64,000 nucleotides of DNA from Paractinoplanes aksuensis (GCF_024137025.1 NZ_JAMYJR010000002.1:372001-436000), one strand, 5' to 3'. Shown: positions 7,951-17,800, counted from the stretch's first letter. Numbers and translations: made by a program. Notes: generated from the sequence alone by a model not told the origin.

Positions 7951-9300
7951 TTGACCCAGCCCGCCGGCCAGCCGTACGAGTACCACCGCCGCCCCCTGAT
8001 CGAGCCCGACTGGACCCGGTTCCCGGGATGGCGGGACGTGACCGAGGCGCAGTGGCAGTCCGCCCAGTGGCAGCGGGTCAACTGCGTCAAGAACATCAAG
8101 CAGCTGCGCGCGCTCATGGGCGACCTGCTCGACGAGAGCTTCTACACCGACCTCGAGACCGACATGAAGCGCCTGGCCACCATGTCGATGCTGATCCCGC
8201 CGCAGATGCTCAACACCATGGTCCCCGACCGGGTGCCCGACACGGAGTCGTTCTACGCGGATCCGATCCGCCGCTACATGCTGCCGGTCGCCACCGACCG
8301 TCACCTCGACTGGCCGTCCCACCCGCACGCCACCCGCGACTCGCTGCACGAGCACGACATGTGGGTCGCCGAGGGCCTCACCCACCGCTACCCGACCAAG
8401 GTCCTGGCCGAACTGCTCTCGACCTGCCCCCAGTACTGCGGGCACTGCACGCGCATGGACCTCGTCGGCAACAGCACGCCCACGGTCGACAAGTTGAAGC
8501 TGTCGCTCAAGCCGGTCGACCGCTACGACGCCCACCTGGCCTATCTCAAGGCCCACCCCGGCGTACGCGATGTGGTCGTCAGCGGCGGCGACGTGGCCAA
8601 CGTGCCGTGGAAGCAGCTCGAGGCGTACCTGATGGGTCTGCTCTCGGTGCCGACCGTGCGCGACATCCGGCTCGCGACCAAGGCGCTGATGGGCCTGCCC
8701 CAGCACTGGCTGCAGCCCGACGTGGTCGAGGGCCTGCACCGGGTGGCCATCACCGCTCAGCGCCGCGGCGTCAACCTGGCCGTGCACACCCACGTCAACC
8801 ACGTGAACTCTCTGACCCCGACCGTCGCCCGCGCGGCCCAGATGCTGCTCGAGGTCGGCGTGCGCGACGTGCGCAACCAGGGCGTGCTCATGCGCGGCGT
8901 CAACGCGACCACGGCCGACCTGCTCGACCTGTGCTTCGGGCTGCAGGGCGAGGCCGGGATTCTGCCGTACTACTTCTACATGTGCGACATGATCCCCAAC
9001 GCCGAGCACTGGCGGGTGCCGGTGTGGCACGCCCAGCAGCTGCAGCACGACATGATGGGTTACCTGCCCGGCTACGCCACGCCGCGCATCGTCTGCGACG
9101 TGCCGTTCGTCGGCAAGCGATGGGTGCACATGGTCTCCGAGTACGACCGGGAGCACGGCATCTCGTACTGGACCAAGAATTACCGTACGTCGATCGAGCA
9201 GGACGACGAAGAGGCGCTCTCGAAACTGCACGCCTACTACGACCCGATCGACACGCTGCCCCAGTCCGGCCAGGACTGGTGGCGCAAGCAGGAGGCATAG
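7951..9300 (+). CDS. kamA: Lysine 2,3-aminomutase (radical SAM, PLP)
   Basis: 449 residues. The radical SAM motif is CPQYCGHC (Cys159, Cys163, Cys166), binding the [4Fe-4S] cluster that cleaves S-adenosylmethionine. Lys389 in VPFVGKRW sits where KamA enzymes carry the PLP lysine, although the usual glycine-rich GGGGK context is changed. The enzyme converts L-lysine to L-beta-lysine, the entry step. The start is TTG at 7951, chosen because AGGAGG lies 6 bases upstream; an in-frame GTG at 7915 lacks such a site. It diverges from kdd. Some relatives make beta-amino acids for antibiotics or osmolytes, but the kamDE-kdd-kal genes beside it argue for catabolism. Confidence 0.92.
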   Translation: MTQPAGQPYEYHRRPLIEPDWTRFPGWRDVTEAQWQSAQWQRVNCVKNIKQLRALMGDLLDESFYTDLETDMKRLATMSMLIPPQMLNTMVPDRVPDTESFYADPIRRYMLPVATDRHLDWPSHPHATRDSLHEHDMWVAEGLTHRYPTKVLAELLSTCPQYCGHCTRMDLVGNSTPTVDKLKLSLKPVDRYDAHLAYLKAHPGVRDVVVSGGDVANVPWKQLEAYLMGLLSVPTVRDIRLATKALMGLPQHWLQPDVVEGLHRVAITAQRRGVNLAVHTHVNHVNSLTPTVARAAQMLLEVGVRDVRNQGVLMRGVNATTADLLDLCFGLQGEAGILPYYFYMCDMIPNAEHWRVPVWHAQQLQHDMMGYLPGYATPRIVCDVPFVGKRWVHMVSEYDREHGISYWTKNYRTSIEQDDEEALSKLHAYYDPIDTLPQSGQDWWRKQEA

Positions 9301-9301
9301 A

Positions 9302-9330
9302 AAACGGGCCCCCGCACCGGGGGCCCGTTT
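9302..9330. terminator. Strong hairpin terminator after kamA
   Basis: A perfect 13-bp stem (9302-9314 with 9318-9330) with a CAC loop begins two bases after the kamA stop. The stem opens with AAA and ends with TTT, so it can terminate in both directions and also serve the opposing csbD-like gene. Confidence 0.85.
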
Positions 9331-9339
9331 CACAAAAGA

Positions 9340-9531
9340 TCAGCTGAAGGCGTCGCGGACGTCCTTGCCGGCGTCCTTGACGTGCTCGCCGGCCTTCTTG
9401 GCGTGGGCCGACGTCTCCTGAGCCTGCCCCTCGGCGACCAGCCGCTCGTTGTCGGTGGCCCGGCCCACGGCCTGCTTCGCCTTGCCGGAAAGCTCCTCGG
9501 CCTCGTTCTTGACCTTGTCGGTGAAGCTCAT
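9340..9531 (-). CDS. CsbD-family stress protein
   Basis: 63 residues, highly charged, with the CsbD pattern: KVKNEAEELSGKAKQAVGR, then a repeat-like acidic and basic helical tail. Members are small general-stress proteins of unknown mechanism. GGAGG precedes the ATG at 9531 at normal spacing. It converges on kamA with the shared hairpin between them. Confidence 0.85.
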   Translation of the reverse strand: MSFTDKVKNEAEELSGKAKQAVGRATDNERLVAEGQAQETSAHAKKAGEHVKDAGKDVRDAFS

Positions 9532-9652
9532 CGTTCTCGAACCTCCGTGGTTTCGGCTTGCCGTCGGTGTGCCCGCCCCACCCCGATCCGAAACACACTG
9601 CGTAATGCATCCTAGGAACCTAGTTCGAGACCGGATAGATAAGATCGTGAGT

Positions 9653-10375
9653 GTGACTGATCGCGCCGCACACGCGAACTCCTTCGGCCCGGCCGCCGAG
9701 ATCTACGAGCGGGGCCGGCCGTCCTACCCGTCCGCCGCCCTCGACTGGCTGCTCCCGCCCGGCCGCCCCCGGGTGATCGACCTGGGCGCGGGCACCGGCA
9801 AGCTGACCCGCCAGATCCGCGACCGCGAGCTGCCGGTCACCGCGGTCGAGCCGTCGGCCGGCATGCTCGACCAGCTACGGGCGTCCGTGCCCGGCATCCC
9901 GGCCCACCAGGGCAGCGCCGAGCACATCCCGCTGCCTGACGACTCGGCCGACGCCGTGCTGGTCGCGCAGGCCTGGCACTGGGTCGACCCGGCCGTCGCG
10001 GCGCCCGAGATCGCCCGGGTCCTCTCCCCCGGCGGCCGCCTCGGCCTGCTGTGGAACGTGCGCGACGAGCGCGCGGGCTGGGTCCGCCGCCTCGGCGAGA
10101 TCATCGGCAGCCCGGAACAAGACCGCGACACCACGGTCGGCGCCCCGTTCGGCCCGGTCGAGACGGCCACCTTCGAGTGGACGGATCTGATCGGCCCCGA
10201 ACGCCTGATCGACATGGTGTCGTCCCGCAGCTACGTGATCCTGTTGCCCCCGGCCGAACGGGCCGCGCTGCTGGGCGAGGTGCGCCGACTGATGGCCACC
10301 CACCCCGACCTCGTCGGCCGCACCGAGTTCCAGCTCCCCTACGTCACCGAGTGCGCCCGCGTGACGCTGAGCTAG
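9653..10375 (+). CDS. Class I SAM-dependent methyltransferase
   Basis: 240 residues from GTG 9653. VIDLGAGTGKLT is the SAM-binding glycine loop, followed by an acidic VEPS strand end and DDSADAVLVAQAWHWV as motif III. The type is that of Methyltransf_11 proteins; the substrate is unknown. TAAGAT lies 7 bases upstream of GTG 9653, suggesting a leaderless transcript; an in-frame GTG at 9647 is the alternative. The CTAGG-AA-CCTAG palindrome at about 9611-9622 could be an operator. Its 3' end overlaps the convergent Lrp-type gene by 4 bases. Confidence 0.85.
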   Translation: MTDRAAHANSFGPAAEIYERGRPSYPSAALDWLLPPGRPRVIDLGAGTGKLTRQIRDRELPVTAVEPSAGMLDQLRASVPGIPAHQGSAEHIPLPDDSADAVLVAQAWHWVDPAVAAPEIARVLSPGGRLGLLWNVRDERAGWVRRLGEIIGSPEQDRDTTVGAPFGPVETATFEWTDLIGPERLIDMVSSRSYVILLPPAERAALLGEVRRLMATHPDLVGRTEFQLPYVTECARVTLS

Positions 10376-10848
10376 GTCGACGTGTCGACCGGAGCCGTAG
10401 CGCCCGGGGCGATGCGGGGCGGGCGGTTCTCGTACGGCGTGGAAAGAACCACCGTCGTGCGGGTGGTGACGTTGGCCGCGGTGCGGATCTCTTGCAGCAG
10501 GCGTTCGAGGTCGGCCGGGCTGCCGACGCGGACGATGAGCATGTAGAAGTCCTCGCCGGCGACCGAGTAGCACGAGTCGATCTCGGGCAGGTGGGCCAGG
10601 CGTTCCGGGGCGTCGTCGGGTTGCGACGGGTCGAACGGGCGGATCGCCACGAACGCCGTCAGGGGCAGTTCGAGCGCCTCGTACGAGACCTTGGCCGTGT
10701 AACCGGCGATCACGCCGCGCTGCTCGAGGCGGCGCACCCGCTGGTGGACGGCCGACACGCTGAGACCGACCCGCTCGGCGAGGTCGGTGTAGGACAGGCG
10801 GCCGTCCGCGGTGAGGGCGCCCACGATCGCCCGGTCGATCTCTTCCAC
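10372..10848 (-). CDS. Lrp/AsnC-family transcriptional regulator
   Basis: 158 residues. An N-terminal helix-turn-helix (DLAERVGLSVSAVHQRVRRL) is followed by a RAM ligand-sensing domain. Lrp/AsnC proteins sense amino acids and often regulate their metabolism. The GTG at 10848 gives the natural N-terminus VEEIDRAI and sits 7 bases after TAGGGT, suggesting a leaderless transcript; a GTG at 10857 is also in frame. About 1 kb separates it from the lysine locus, so a regulatory link to kamA or kdd is possible but unproven. Confidence 0.9.
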   Translation of the reverse strand: MEEIDRAIVGALTADGRLSYTDLAERVGLSVSAVHQRVRRLEQRGVIAGYTAKVSYEALELPLTAFVAIRPFDPSQPDDAPERLAHLPEIDSCYSVAGEDFYMLIVRVGSPADLERLLQEIRTAANVTTRTTVVLSTPYENRPPRIAPGATAPVDTST

Positions 10849-10877
10849 GGGCGCCACCCTACCGAACCGTACGACTT

Positions 10878-11114
10878 TTAAGACGCGTCCCTCTCGACGT
10901 CGGCCAGCAGCGCCCGGGCCGCCGCCTCGTCCTCAGGATTGACCTGGATCTGCACGCCGTCGGTCACGGCCAGGGCCGGGTCGAGACCGCCGGCGTCGTC
11001 GGCGATCGCCACCGCCCGCAGACCGTTGCTGCGCAGCAGGCCCACCGCGAGGTCGGCCTCGATCTGCGAGCCGACCATCGCGACCGTCACACCTTCGATG
11101 CTGTCGTTGTCCAT
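10878..11114 (-). CDS. DUF2007-type small protein
   Basis: 78 residues. VAMVGSQIEADLAVGLLRSN and VQIQVNPEDEAAARALLADV match the short alpha/beta DUF2007 domain (annotated as putative signal-transducing), whose function is unknown. The ATG at 11114 is preferred; an ATG at 11126 is in frame and neither has a clear ribosome site. Confidence 0.72.
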   Translation of the reverse strand: MDNDSIEGVTVAMVGSQIEADLAVGLLRSNGLRAVAIADDAGGLDPALAVTDGVQIQVNPEDEAAARALLADVERDAS

Positions 11115-11167
11115 GCGTGCCAGCATCGCGGAAGATCAGCCCGCGCGCACGCCCGGCGCGGCGCGTG

Positions 11168-12310
11168 TCACCCCTTGGTCAGAGCTCGGCTGATGACGAG
11201 GCGCTGGATCTGGTTGGTGCCCTCGACGATCTGCAGCACCTTGGCCTCGCGGAACCACCGCTCGGCCGGGTGGTCGCTGACGTAACCGGCCCCGCCCAGC
11301 ACCTGCACCGCGTCGGTCGTCACCCGCATGGCGACGTCGGTCGCGAACAGTTTGGCCTTGGCCGCCTCGGTCGAGAACGGACGCCCGGCGTCCTTGAGCC
11401 GGGCCGCCGACAGCAGCAGCGCCCGGGCCGCCGAGACCTGGGTCGCCATGTCGGCCAGCATGAACCCGACGCCCTGGAACTCGGCGATCGGGCGGCCGAA
11501 CTGCTCACGTTCCCGGGCGTAGGCCACGGCGTAGTCGGTCGCGGCCTGGGCCAGGCCGACCGCGCAGGCCGCGATGCCGAGCCGCCCGGCGTCGAGCGCC
11601 TCCATGGCGATGCCGAAGCCGCCGCCCTCGGCGCCGACGAGCCGGTCGGACGGCAGGCGGACGTCGTCGAGCACGATCTGGGACGGGGCCGACGAGCGCA
11701 GGCCCATCACCTTTTCCGCCTTCTGGGGTTCGAGACCCGGGGTGCCGGCCTCGGCGAGCAGACACGAGATGCCGCGGGGGCCCGCTTCACCCGTACGGCA
11801 GAAAAGGTTGTAGAAATCGGCGTCGCGACCGTGGGTGATCCAGGCCTTGGTGCCGGACACCACCCACTCGTCACCGTCGCGGGTGGCCTTGGTGGTGAGC
11901 GCGGCCGCGTCGCTGCCGCCCTGGGGTTCGGAGAGGCAGTAGGCGCCGAGCAGTTCGCCGCCGAGCATGTCGGGCAGGGACTTGCGCTGGCGCTCGCTGC
12001 CGTGGGCGTACACCGGGTAGCAGGCCAGGGTGTGCACGCTGACCGCCTCGGCGATGGCCAGCCAGCTGCCGGCCAAAGTCTCGAGCACCTGCAGATAGAC
12101 CTCGTAGGGCTGGCCGGCGCCGCCCACCTCCTCGGGGTAGGGCAGGCCGAGCAGACCGGACCGGCCCAGCGTGCGGATCACTTCTCGGGGGAACTCGGCC
12201 CGGGCCTCGTAGGCGTCGGCTTTACCCGTGAGCTCGCGGTCGCAGAGCTCCTGGGTCAGGGCGAGCAGGTCGTGTGCTTCTTCGGTGGGGAGCATGCGAT
12301 CTACCGTCAC
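11168..12310 (-). CDS. Acyl-CoA dehydrogenase
   Basis: 380 residues, normal for the family. Visible signatures are AYCLSEPQGGSDAAAL for FAD and substrate binding, the ITHG segment, and the C-terminal REREQFGRPIAEFQ and GGAGYVSDHPAERWFREA; IVEGTNQIQ carries the Glu position typical of short- and medium-chain enzymes. It oxidises acyl-CoA to enoyl-CoA with FAD, passing electrons to ETF. The substrate is unknown; a butyryl-CoA-like role linked to crotonyl-CoA from lysine is conceivable. The GTG start at 12310 is chosen; ATG 12295 is possible. A palindrome lies just upstream. Confidence 0.93.
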   Translation of the reverse strand: MTVDRMLPTEEAHDLLALTQELCDRELTGKADAYEARAEFPREVIRTLGRSGLLGLPYPEEVGGAGQPYEVYLQVLETLAGSWLAIAEAVSVHTLACYPVYAHGSERQRKSLPDMLGGELLGAYCLSEPQGGSDAAALTTKATRDGDEWVVSGTKAWITHGRDADFYNLFCRTGEAGPRGISCLLAEAGTPGLEPQKAEKVMGLRSSAPSQIVLDDVRLPSDRLVGAEGGGFGIAMEALDAGRLGIAACAVGLAQAATDYAVAYAREREQFGRPIAEFQGVGFMLADMATQVSAARALLLSAARLKDAGRPFSTEAAKAKLFATDVAMRVTTDAVQVLGGAGYVSDHPAERWFREAKVLQIVEGTNQIQRLVISRALTKG

Positions 12311-12320
12311 GGAACCCAGC

Positions 12321-12334
12321 TTAACGGTCGTTAG
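12321..12334. promoter_or_regulatory. Palindrome upstream of the acyl-CoA dehydrogenase
   Basis: TTAACGGTCGTTAG contains TAACG-GT-CGTTA, a perfect inverted repeat with a 2-bp centre, 10 bases upstream of the acyl-CoA dehydrogenase start. The form is like TetR-family operators seen at fatty-acid genes. No TetR gene is in the window. Confidence 0.5.
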
Positions 12335-12358
12335 GGCAGCGGCGCGACGGGCGGTCAG

Positions 12359-12364
12359 TATGGT
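12359..12364 (+). promoter_or_regulatory. -10 element (TATGGT) of a probable leaderless promoter
   Basis: TATGGT ends exactly 6 bases before the GTG start of the 5'-3' exonuclease gene, so transcription would begin at or next to the start codon. Confidence 0.6.
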
Positions 12365-12370
12365 GGCACG

Positions 12371-13282
12371 GTGACCGCACAGCCGCTGCTCGCCGTCGAC
12401 GCCCCCAGCCTCTACTTCCGGGCCTTCCATGGCATCCCCGAGAAGGCCGCCCAGACCAGCGCCGGGGAGCCGGTCAACGCCATCCGCGGCTTCATGGACA
12501 TGCTGGCCCAGCTGATCCGCACCCGGCACCCCGATCGGATGGTGTGCGCGCTCGACAACAGCTGGCGCCCGGCCTGGCGGGTCGAGCTCGTGCCTTCGTA
12601 CAAGAAACACCGGGTGGCCCACGGCGATGTCGAGGTCGTGCCGCCGTCGCTCGAGAAGCAGATTCCCGTCCTGCTCGAGGTCTTGAAGGCGGTCGGCATC
12701 CCGGCCTTCGGCGTCGACGGTTACGAGGCCGACGACGTGCTGGGCACGCTGGCCGCCGGCCAGCCCGCGCCGGTCGAGGTCGTCTCCGGCGACCGCGACC
12801 TGTTCCAACTGGTCGACGACGAGCGCAAGACCCGGCTGCTGTACGTCGGCCGCGGCGTGGCCAAGCTCGAGGACGCCGACAACGCGCTGGTCGAGACCAA
12901 GTACGGCGTCCCCGCGAAGTGGTACGCCGACTTCGCGGCCATGCGCGGCGACGCCAGCGACGGCCTGCCCGGCGTGGCCGGCGTCGGCGAGAAGACGGCG
13001 GCCCGCCTGGTCATGCGGTACGGCGGGGTCGAGCAGATCCTGGCCGCGCTGGACGACCCCGACGCCGGTTTCGCCCCCGGTCTGCGCACCAAGCTCGACG
13101 CCGCCCGCGACTACCTGGCCAAGGCGCTGCCGGTGTGCAAGGTCGCCCTCGACGTCAAGCTGCCGGACTTCGACGCGGCCCTGCCCCGCTCACCGAAAGA
13201 CGCGGACGCGCTGCTGGCCCTGGCCGACCGCTGGAACCTGGCCTCCCCGGCCAAGCGCCTGGTCGACGCCCTCGCCGGCTGA
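12371..13282 (+). CDS. 5'-3' exonuclease of the PolA N-terminal type
   Basis: 303 residues, free-standing. LLAVDAPSLYFRAFH starts the FEN fold with the first metal-binding Asp; GVDGYEADDVLGTLA and VVSGDRDLFQLV carry the acidic cluster; DGLPGVAGVGEKTAARL is the helix-hairpin-helix for double-stranded DNA. It resembles the flap and 5'-nuclease domain of DNA polymerase I and may act in RNA primer removal or repair. GTG at 12371 is the start. It converges on an MFS gene only 2 bases away. Confidence 0.93.
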   Translation: MTAQPLLAVDAPSLYFRAFHGIPEKAAQTSAGEPVNAIRGFMDMLAQLIRTRHPDRMVCALDNSWRPAWRVELVPSYKKHRVAHGDVEVVPPSLEKQIPVLLEVLKAVGIPAFGVDGYEADDVLGTLAAGQPAPVEVVSGDRDLFQLVDDERKTRLLYVGRGVAKLEDADNALVETKYGVPAKWYADFAAMRGDASDGLPGVAGVGEKTAARLVMRYGGVEQILAALDDPDAGFAPGLRTKLDAARDYLAKALPVCKVALDVKLPDFDAALPRSPKDADALLALADRWNLASPAKRLVDALAG

Positions 13283-13306
13283 GATCAGCGCTCGGCGAGG
13301 GCGTCG
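13264..13306. terminator. Bidirectional inverted repeat across two convergent gene ends
   Basis: 13264-13277 and 13293-13306 form a perfect 14-bp stem around a 15-base loop. The loop contains both stop codons of the exonuclease (+) and MFS (-) genes, so each stem arm is coding sequence. It probably terminates both transcripts. Confidence 0.65.
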
Positions 13307-14706
13307 CTGGGCTGACGGCGAGCGGTGAAGACGTCGGCCAGGGCGGCGATCAGCGCGACCACGACGAAGCTGATCGTCAGCCACAGGGCGCCGCGGAAGG
13401 CCGGGCCCCAGTCGCCCTGGCTCGAGGCCAGGCGGCTGAAGAAGAGAGCGCCGACCGCCGCGATGCCGACGGCCGTGCCGATGCGCTGGCCGGTCTGCAG
13501 GACGGCCCCGGCGCTGCCGGCCCGGGCCACCGGCACCTCGGCCAGCGTCAGCGTCTGGTTCGGGCTGATCACGAAGCCGCTGCCCGCGCCCGCCACGAGC
13601 AGGGGCAGCGCGGCCGCCCAGCCCCCGCCCGAACCGGGCACCAGTTCGAGCGCGAAGTCGGTCGCGACGAGGCCGGCCACCACCGCGATCAGCCCACCGA
13701 CGACCATGTGCCGGCCGAACCGCTGCACGAAGCGCCCGCCGACCGCCGACGCCACCGCCGAGCCGACCGCGAACGGGGTGACCGCCAGCCCGGCCTCGAG
13801 GGCGCTGTAGCCGAGCCCGCTCTGCAGATAGAGCGTGTAGATGAAGAAGATCGTGGTGAAGCCGGCGAAGTACAGCAGCCCGATCAGCGCGCCCAGCGAG
13901 TACGAGCGCACCCGGAACAGGCCCAGGTCGACCAGCGCGGTCCGGCTGCGGCCGTACCAGCGCTCCCACAGCACGAACAACACCAGCACCAGCACCCCGG
14001 CCGCCGCCACCAGCCACTTGCCGCTGCCCGGCCACTCGCGTTCCTGCACGAGCGGCAGCAGCACCAGCACCACGCCCAGCCCGAGCAGGCCGACGCCGGC
14101 TGGGTCGAGGCTCTCCTGCCGTTTCTGCTCGCCGACCGGGATCCACTTGCGGCCCAGCCACACCGCCACGATGCCGATCGGGATGTTGAGGAAGAAGATC
14201 CAGCGCCAGCCGTCGGCCGGGCCGATCGTGGCGATGAGCACGCCGCCCAGCAGCGGCCCGACCGCCGTGGAGACGCCGATGGTGGCGCCGAGCAGGCCGA
14301 ACGGACGGCCGCGCTCCTTGGGCTCGAACATCTGCTGGATCAGGCCGGAGACCTGCGGGTTGACGATGCCGGCGGCCGCGCCCTGCACGAGCCGGGCCAC
14401 CACCAGCCACAGCGCCGACGGGGCGAGCCCGGCCGCGGCGCTGGCCAGGGTGAACAGGATCAGCCCGACGATGAACGCGTTGCGCCGGCCGCGGGCGTCG
14501 CCGAACCGGCCGGCCGGCACGAGCAGCAGGCCGAAGGTCAGCGCGTAGCCCGAGAGCACCCACTGCAGCTCGGCCGGACTGAGGTGAAGTTCGTCGCGGA
14601 TGGAGGGCAGGGCGACGTTGACGATGCTCACATCGAGCAAGGTCATGAAGCCCGCCACCAGGGCAACTGTGAGCGCCTTCCAGCGCGTCGACTGATCCGT
14701 TGTCAC
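13285..14706 (-). CDS. MFS drug exporter, DHA2 type (14 helices)
   Basis: 473 residues with about 14 hydrophobic segments. The N-terminal LDVSIVNVALPSI is the DHA2 motif of drug:H+ antiporters, and GRFGDARGRRN is the loop 2-3 motif. Such proteins export antibiotics, dyes or other toxic compounds from the cytoplasm. GTG at 14706 starts the gene. No regulator is adjacent. Confidence 0.9.
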   Translation of the reverse strand: MTTDQSTRWKALTVALVAGFMTLLDVSIVNVALPSIRDELHLSPAELQWVLSGYALTFGLLLVPAGRFGDARGRRNAFIVGLILFTLASAAAGLAPSALWLVVARLVQGAAAGIVNPQVSGLIQQMFEPKERGRPFGLLGATIGVSTAVGPLLGGVLIATIGPADGWRWIFFLNIPIGIVAVWLGRKWIPVGEQKRQESLDPAGVGLLGLGVVLVLLPLVQEREWPGSGKWLVAAAGVLVLVLFVLWERWYGRSRTALVDLGLFRVRSYSLGALIGLLYFAGFTTIFFIYTLYLQSGLGYSALEAGLAVTPFAVGSAVASAVGGRFVQRFGRHMVVGGLIAVVAGLVATDFALELVPGSGGGWAAALPLLVAGAGSGFVISPNQTLTLAEVPVARAGSAGAVLQTGQRIGTAVGIAAVGALFFSRLASSQGDWGPAFRGALWLTISFVVVALIAALADVFTARRQPSDALAER

Positions 14707-14895
14707 GAACTGACCGATTCCCCGGTCGATACCGGTCCAACCGGAGATCTAGTGTGTGCCGCACGACGCGCCCGGCGGCCCGTATTCTCTGGCCGACGGC
14801 GCTTTCGGTGGCGTGAGATCGGACCATTCGCTCAGACCCGGGCCGCGCCGCCCGATCAAACACGGGACGGCTGGTAGCGAGGCGGAGGAGGGCCG

Positions 14896-17800
14896 ATGAC
14901 GACGCGAGCAGCTCGCGCCGCTTTCGGCGCGTGGATCGTGGTGCTCACCGCGTTCTACTACGCCTTCCCGAACAGCCACCTGGTCACTTGGGCCCTGCTG
15001 GGCTACTCCTGCGCCGCCGCGATCGTCTGGGGCGTACGGCTGAACCGCCCGGCCCGCCGCCTGCCGTGGTACCTGATCGCGGCCGGCCTGGTCTGCTTCG
15101 TCACCGGCGACACGGTCTACAACCTGATCCTGTGGCGCGGTCTCGAACCCGCCTTCCCGGGCCCGGCCGATCTGCTCTATCTGCTGGTGTACCCGCTGAT
15201 CACCGGGGCCTTCCTGCTTTTCGTACGATCCCGGGGCGGCGCCAGCAACCGGGCCGCGCTGCTCGACGCGCTGGTGCCCACGGTCGGTCTCGGCCTGCTC
15301 TCGTGGGTCTACTGGATCGCCCCGTTCACCCGCTCGCACGAGCTGAGCTTCCTCGAGAAGCTGGTATCGATCACCTACCCGCTCGGCGACGTGCTGGCCC
15401 TGGCCGTCACGCTGCGCATGCTGACCAGCCACGGCCGCCGCCCCCGGGCCCTGACCGCGCTCGTCGTGGCCATCGCCGGCCTGCTGGTCAGCGACATCTT
15501 CTACGGCCAGTCCCAGCTCAACAGCGCCTGGTCGCTGGGCGGCCCGGTCGACCTCGGCTGGATCGTCTTCTACGCCGTCATGGGCTGGTCGGCGCTCATG
15601 CCGTCGATGCGCGAGCTGACCGAGAAGCTGCCCCACCAGGGCGGGGCCGAGCTGGGCACCAACCGCATCGTCTGGATGGCCACGGCCGCCCTGATCGCCC
15701 CGGCCATCCTGTACGTCGAGTGGATCAACGGCCACGAGGTCGAGGAGGCCCGGGGCGGGGTCGTCGACGCCCCGGTCATCGCGGCCGCCGCCGCCCTGAT
15801 GTTCCTGCTGGTGCTGGCCCGGGTCAACGGCCTGGCCGACTCCCAGCGACGGGCCCGGGCCCGCGAACGCGCCCTGCACCAGGCCGGCGCCGCCCTGTTC
15901 GCCGCCACCACCGAGCCCGAGGCGGCCCAGGCCATCAAGGACGGCGTGGCCACCCTGATGCCGCCCGAGACCCCGTTCGCGCTCACCCTGTCCTGCGACG
16001 CCGACGTGCCGCACGAGCCCGGCCTGCGGCTGCTGACCGCGGCCGAGGTGCCGGCCGGTCTGCCGTCGGACGAGTTCGCCCACTACCTGTGCGCCACCGT
16101 GCCGCTGCCCGGCGACAACCGGGTCGGCATCTGGCTGCTCGGCGCGCCCGGCTCGGTGCTGCGCGAGCTGATGCCCTCGATCGAGGCCTTCCTGGGCCAG
16201 ATCGAGGTCGTCATGCAGCGCATCGGCCTGTCCCGCGAGGTCAGCCAGCGCGACAGCGAGGCCTACTTCCGCACACTGATCCAGAACGCCTCCGACGTCA
16301 TCCTCATCGTCGACGGCGACGACCGGATCACCTACGCCAGCCCGTCGGCCGACACCGTGCTCGGCCACCCCGACCTGGCCGGCGCGCCGCTCGGGTCGCT
16401 GATCGCGCTCAGCCACCACGCCGCCCTGGGCGACACCCTGGCCGCGATCCGCGCCGGCCGCGACCAGGACGAGGCGGCCGACCTGTCCGTGCTGTGCGCC
16501 GACGGCCGGCTGCTGCAGGTCGAGTGCACCGGCCGCGACCTGCGGGAGGATCCGACCGTACGCGGTCTGGTGCTGACGATCCGGGACGTGACCGACCAGC
16601 GTCGGCTCGAGAACGACCTTTCCCACCTGGCCTTCCACGACGGCCTGACCGGGCTGGCCAACCGCGTGCTGTTCCGCAACCGCCTCGAGCAGGCGTTCGC
16701 GGTGGCCGGCCGCGACGACGCCACCATCGCCGTGCTCTTCGTCGACCTCGACGACTTCAAGGACGTCAACGACACCCTCGGGCACGCCGTCGGCGACCAG
16801 TTGCTGGTCAGCGTGGGCGAGCGGATCGGCTCGATCATCGGGGTGGCCGACACGGCGGCCCGGATGGGCGGCGACGAGTTCGCCATCCTGATCGAGCAGA
16901 GCCCCGACGCCACCCGCGCCGAGGAGCTCGCGGCCCAGCTCGTGCGCGCCCTCGCCGTACCGGTCGAGGTGTCGGACGGCATCGGCGGCACCCACATCGT
17001 CAGCGGCGCGGCCAGCATCGGCGTGGCCACCAACCGCGACGCCGAATCCGCGACCGAGGTGCTGCGGCACGCCGACCTGGCCCTCTACCAGGCCAAGGGC
17101 GAGGACAAGGGCACCTGGCAGCGGTACCGGCGTGAGCTGCACACGGCCATGGTGCAGCGGCTCGAGACCCGTACGGCGTTGCACGAGGCCATCGACGGCG
17201 AGCAGTTCGCGCTCATGTACCAGCCGATCGTCGACCTCACGACCGGCGCCATGGCCGGCGTGGAGGCGCTGGTGCGCTGGCAGCACCCGACCCGCGGCCT
17301 GCTCGGCCCGTACCACTTCATCGAGGTGGCCGAGGAGAGCGGCGCGATCGTCGAGATCGGCCGGTGGGTGCTGCGGGCGGCGCTGGCCGAGTTCACCCGC
17401 ATGCGGACCGGCACCACCCTGAAGTACGTCAGTGTCAACGTCTCGGCCCGGCAGTTCCGCACGCCCGGCTTCGTCGACCAGGTGCGCCAGGCGATCGAGG
17501 ACAGCGGGGCCGAACCCGGGTGGCTGCTGCTCGAGATCACCGAGAGCCTGCTGCTGCGCGACGCCGACCAGGTCTGGCACGACCTGGGCGAGCTGCGGGC
17601 GCTGGGCGTCCGGATCGCGATCGACGACTTCGGCACCGGGTACTCGTCGCTGAGCTACCTGCGCCAGATGCCGGTCGACGTGCTCAAGGTCGACAAGTCG
17701 TTCATCGACGACATCCTCGGCAGCGAGCAGCAGCGGGCCCTGGTCGACGCGATCGTCACCCTGGCCCGCAACCTGGACCTGGCCGTGGTGGCCGAAGGTA

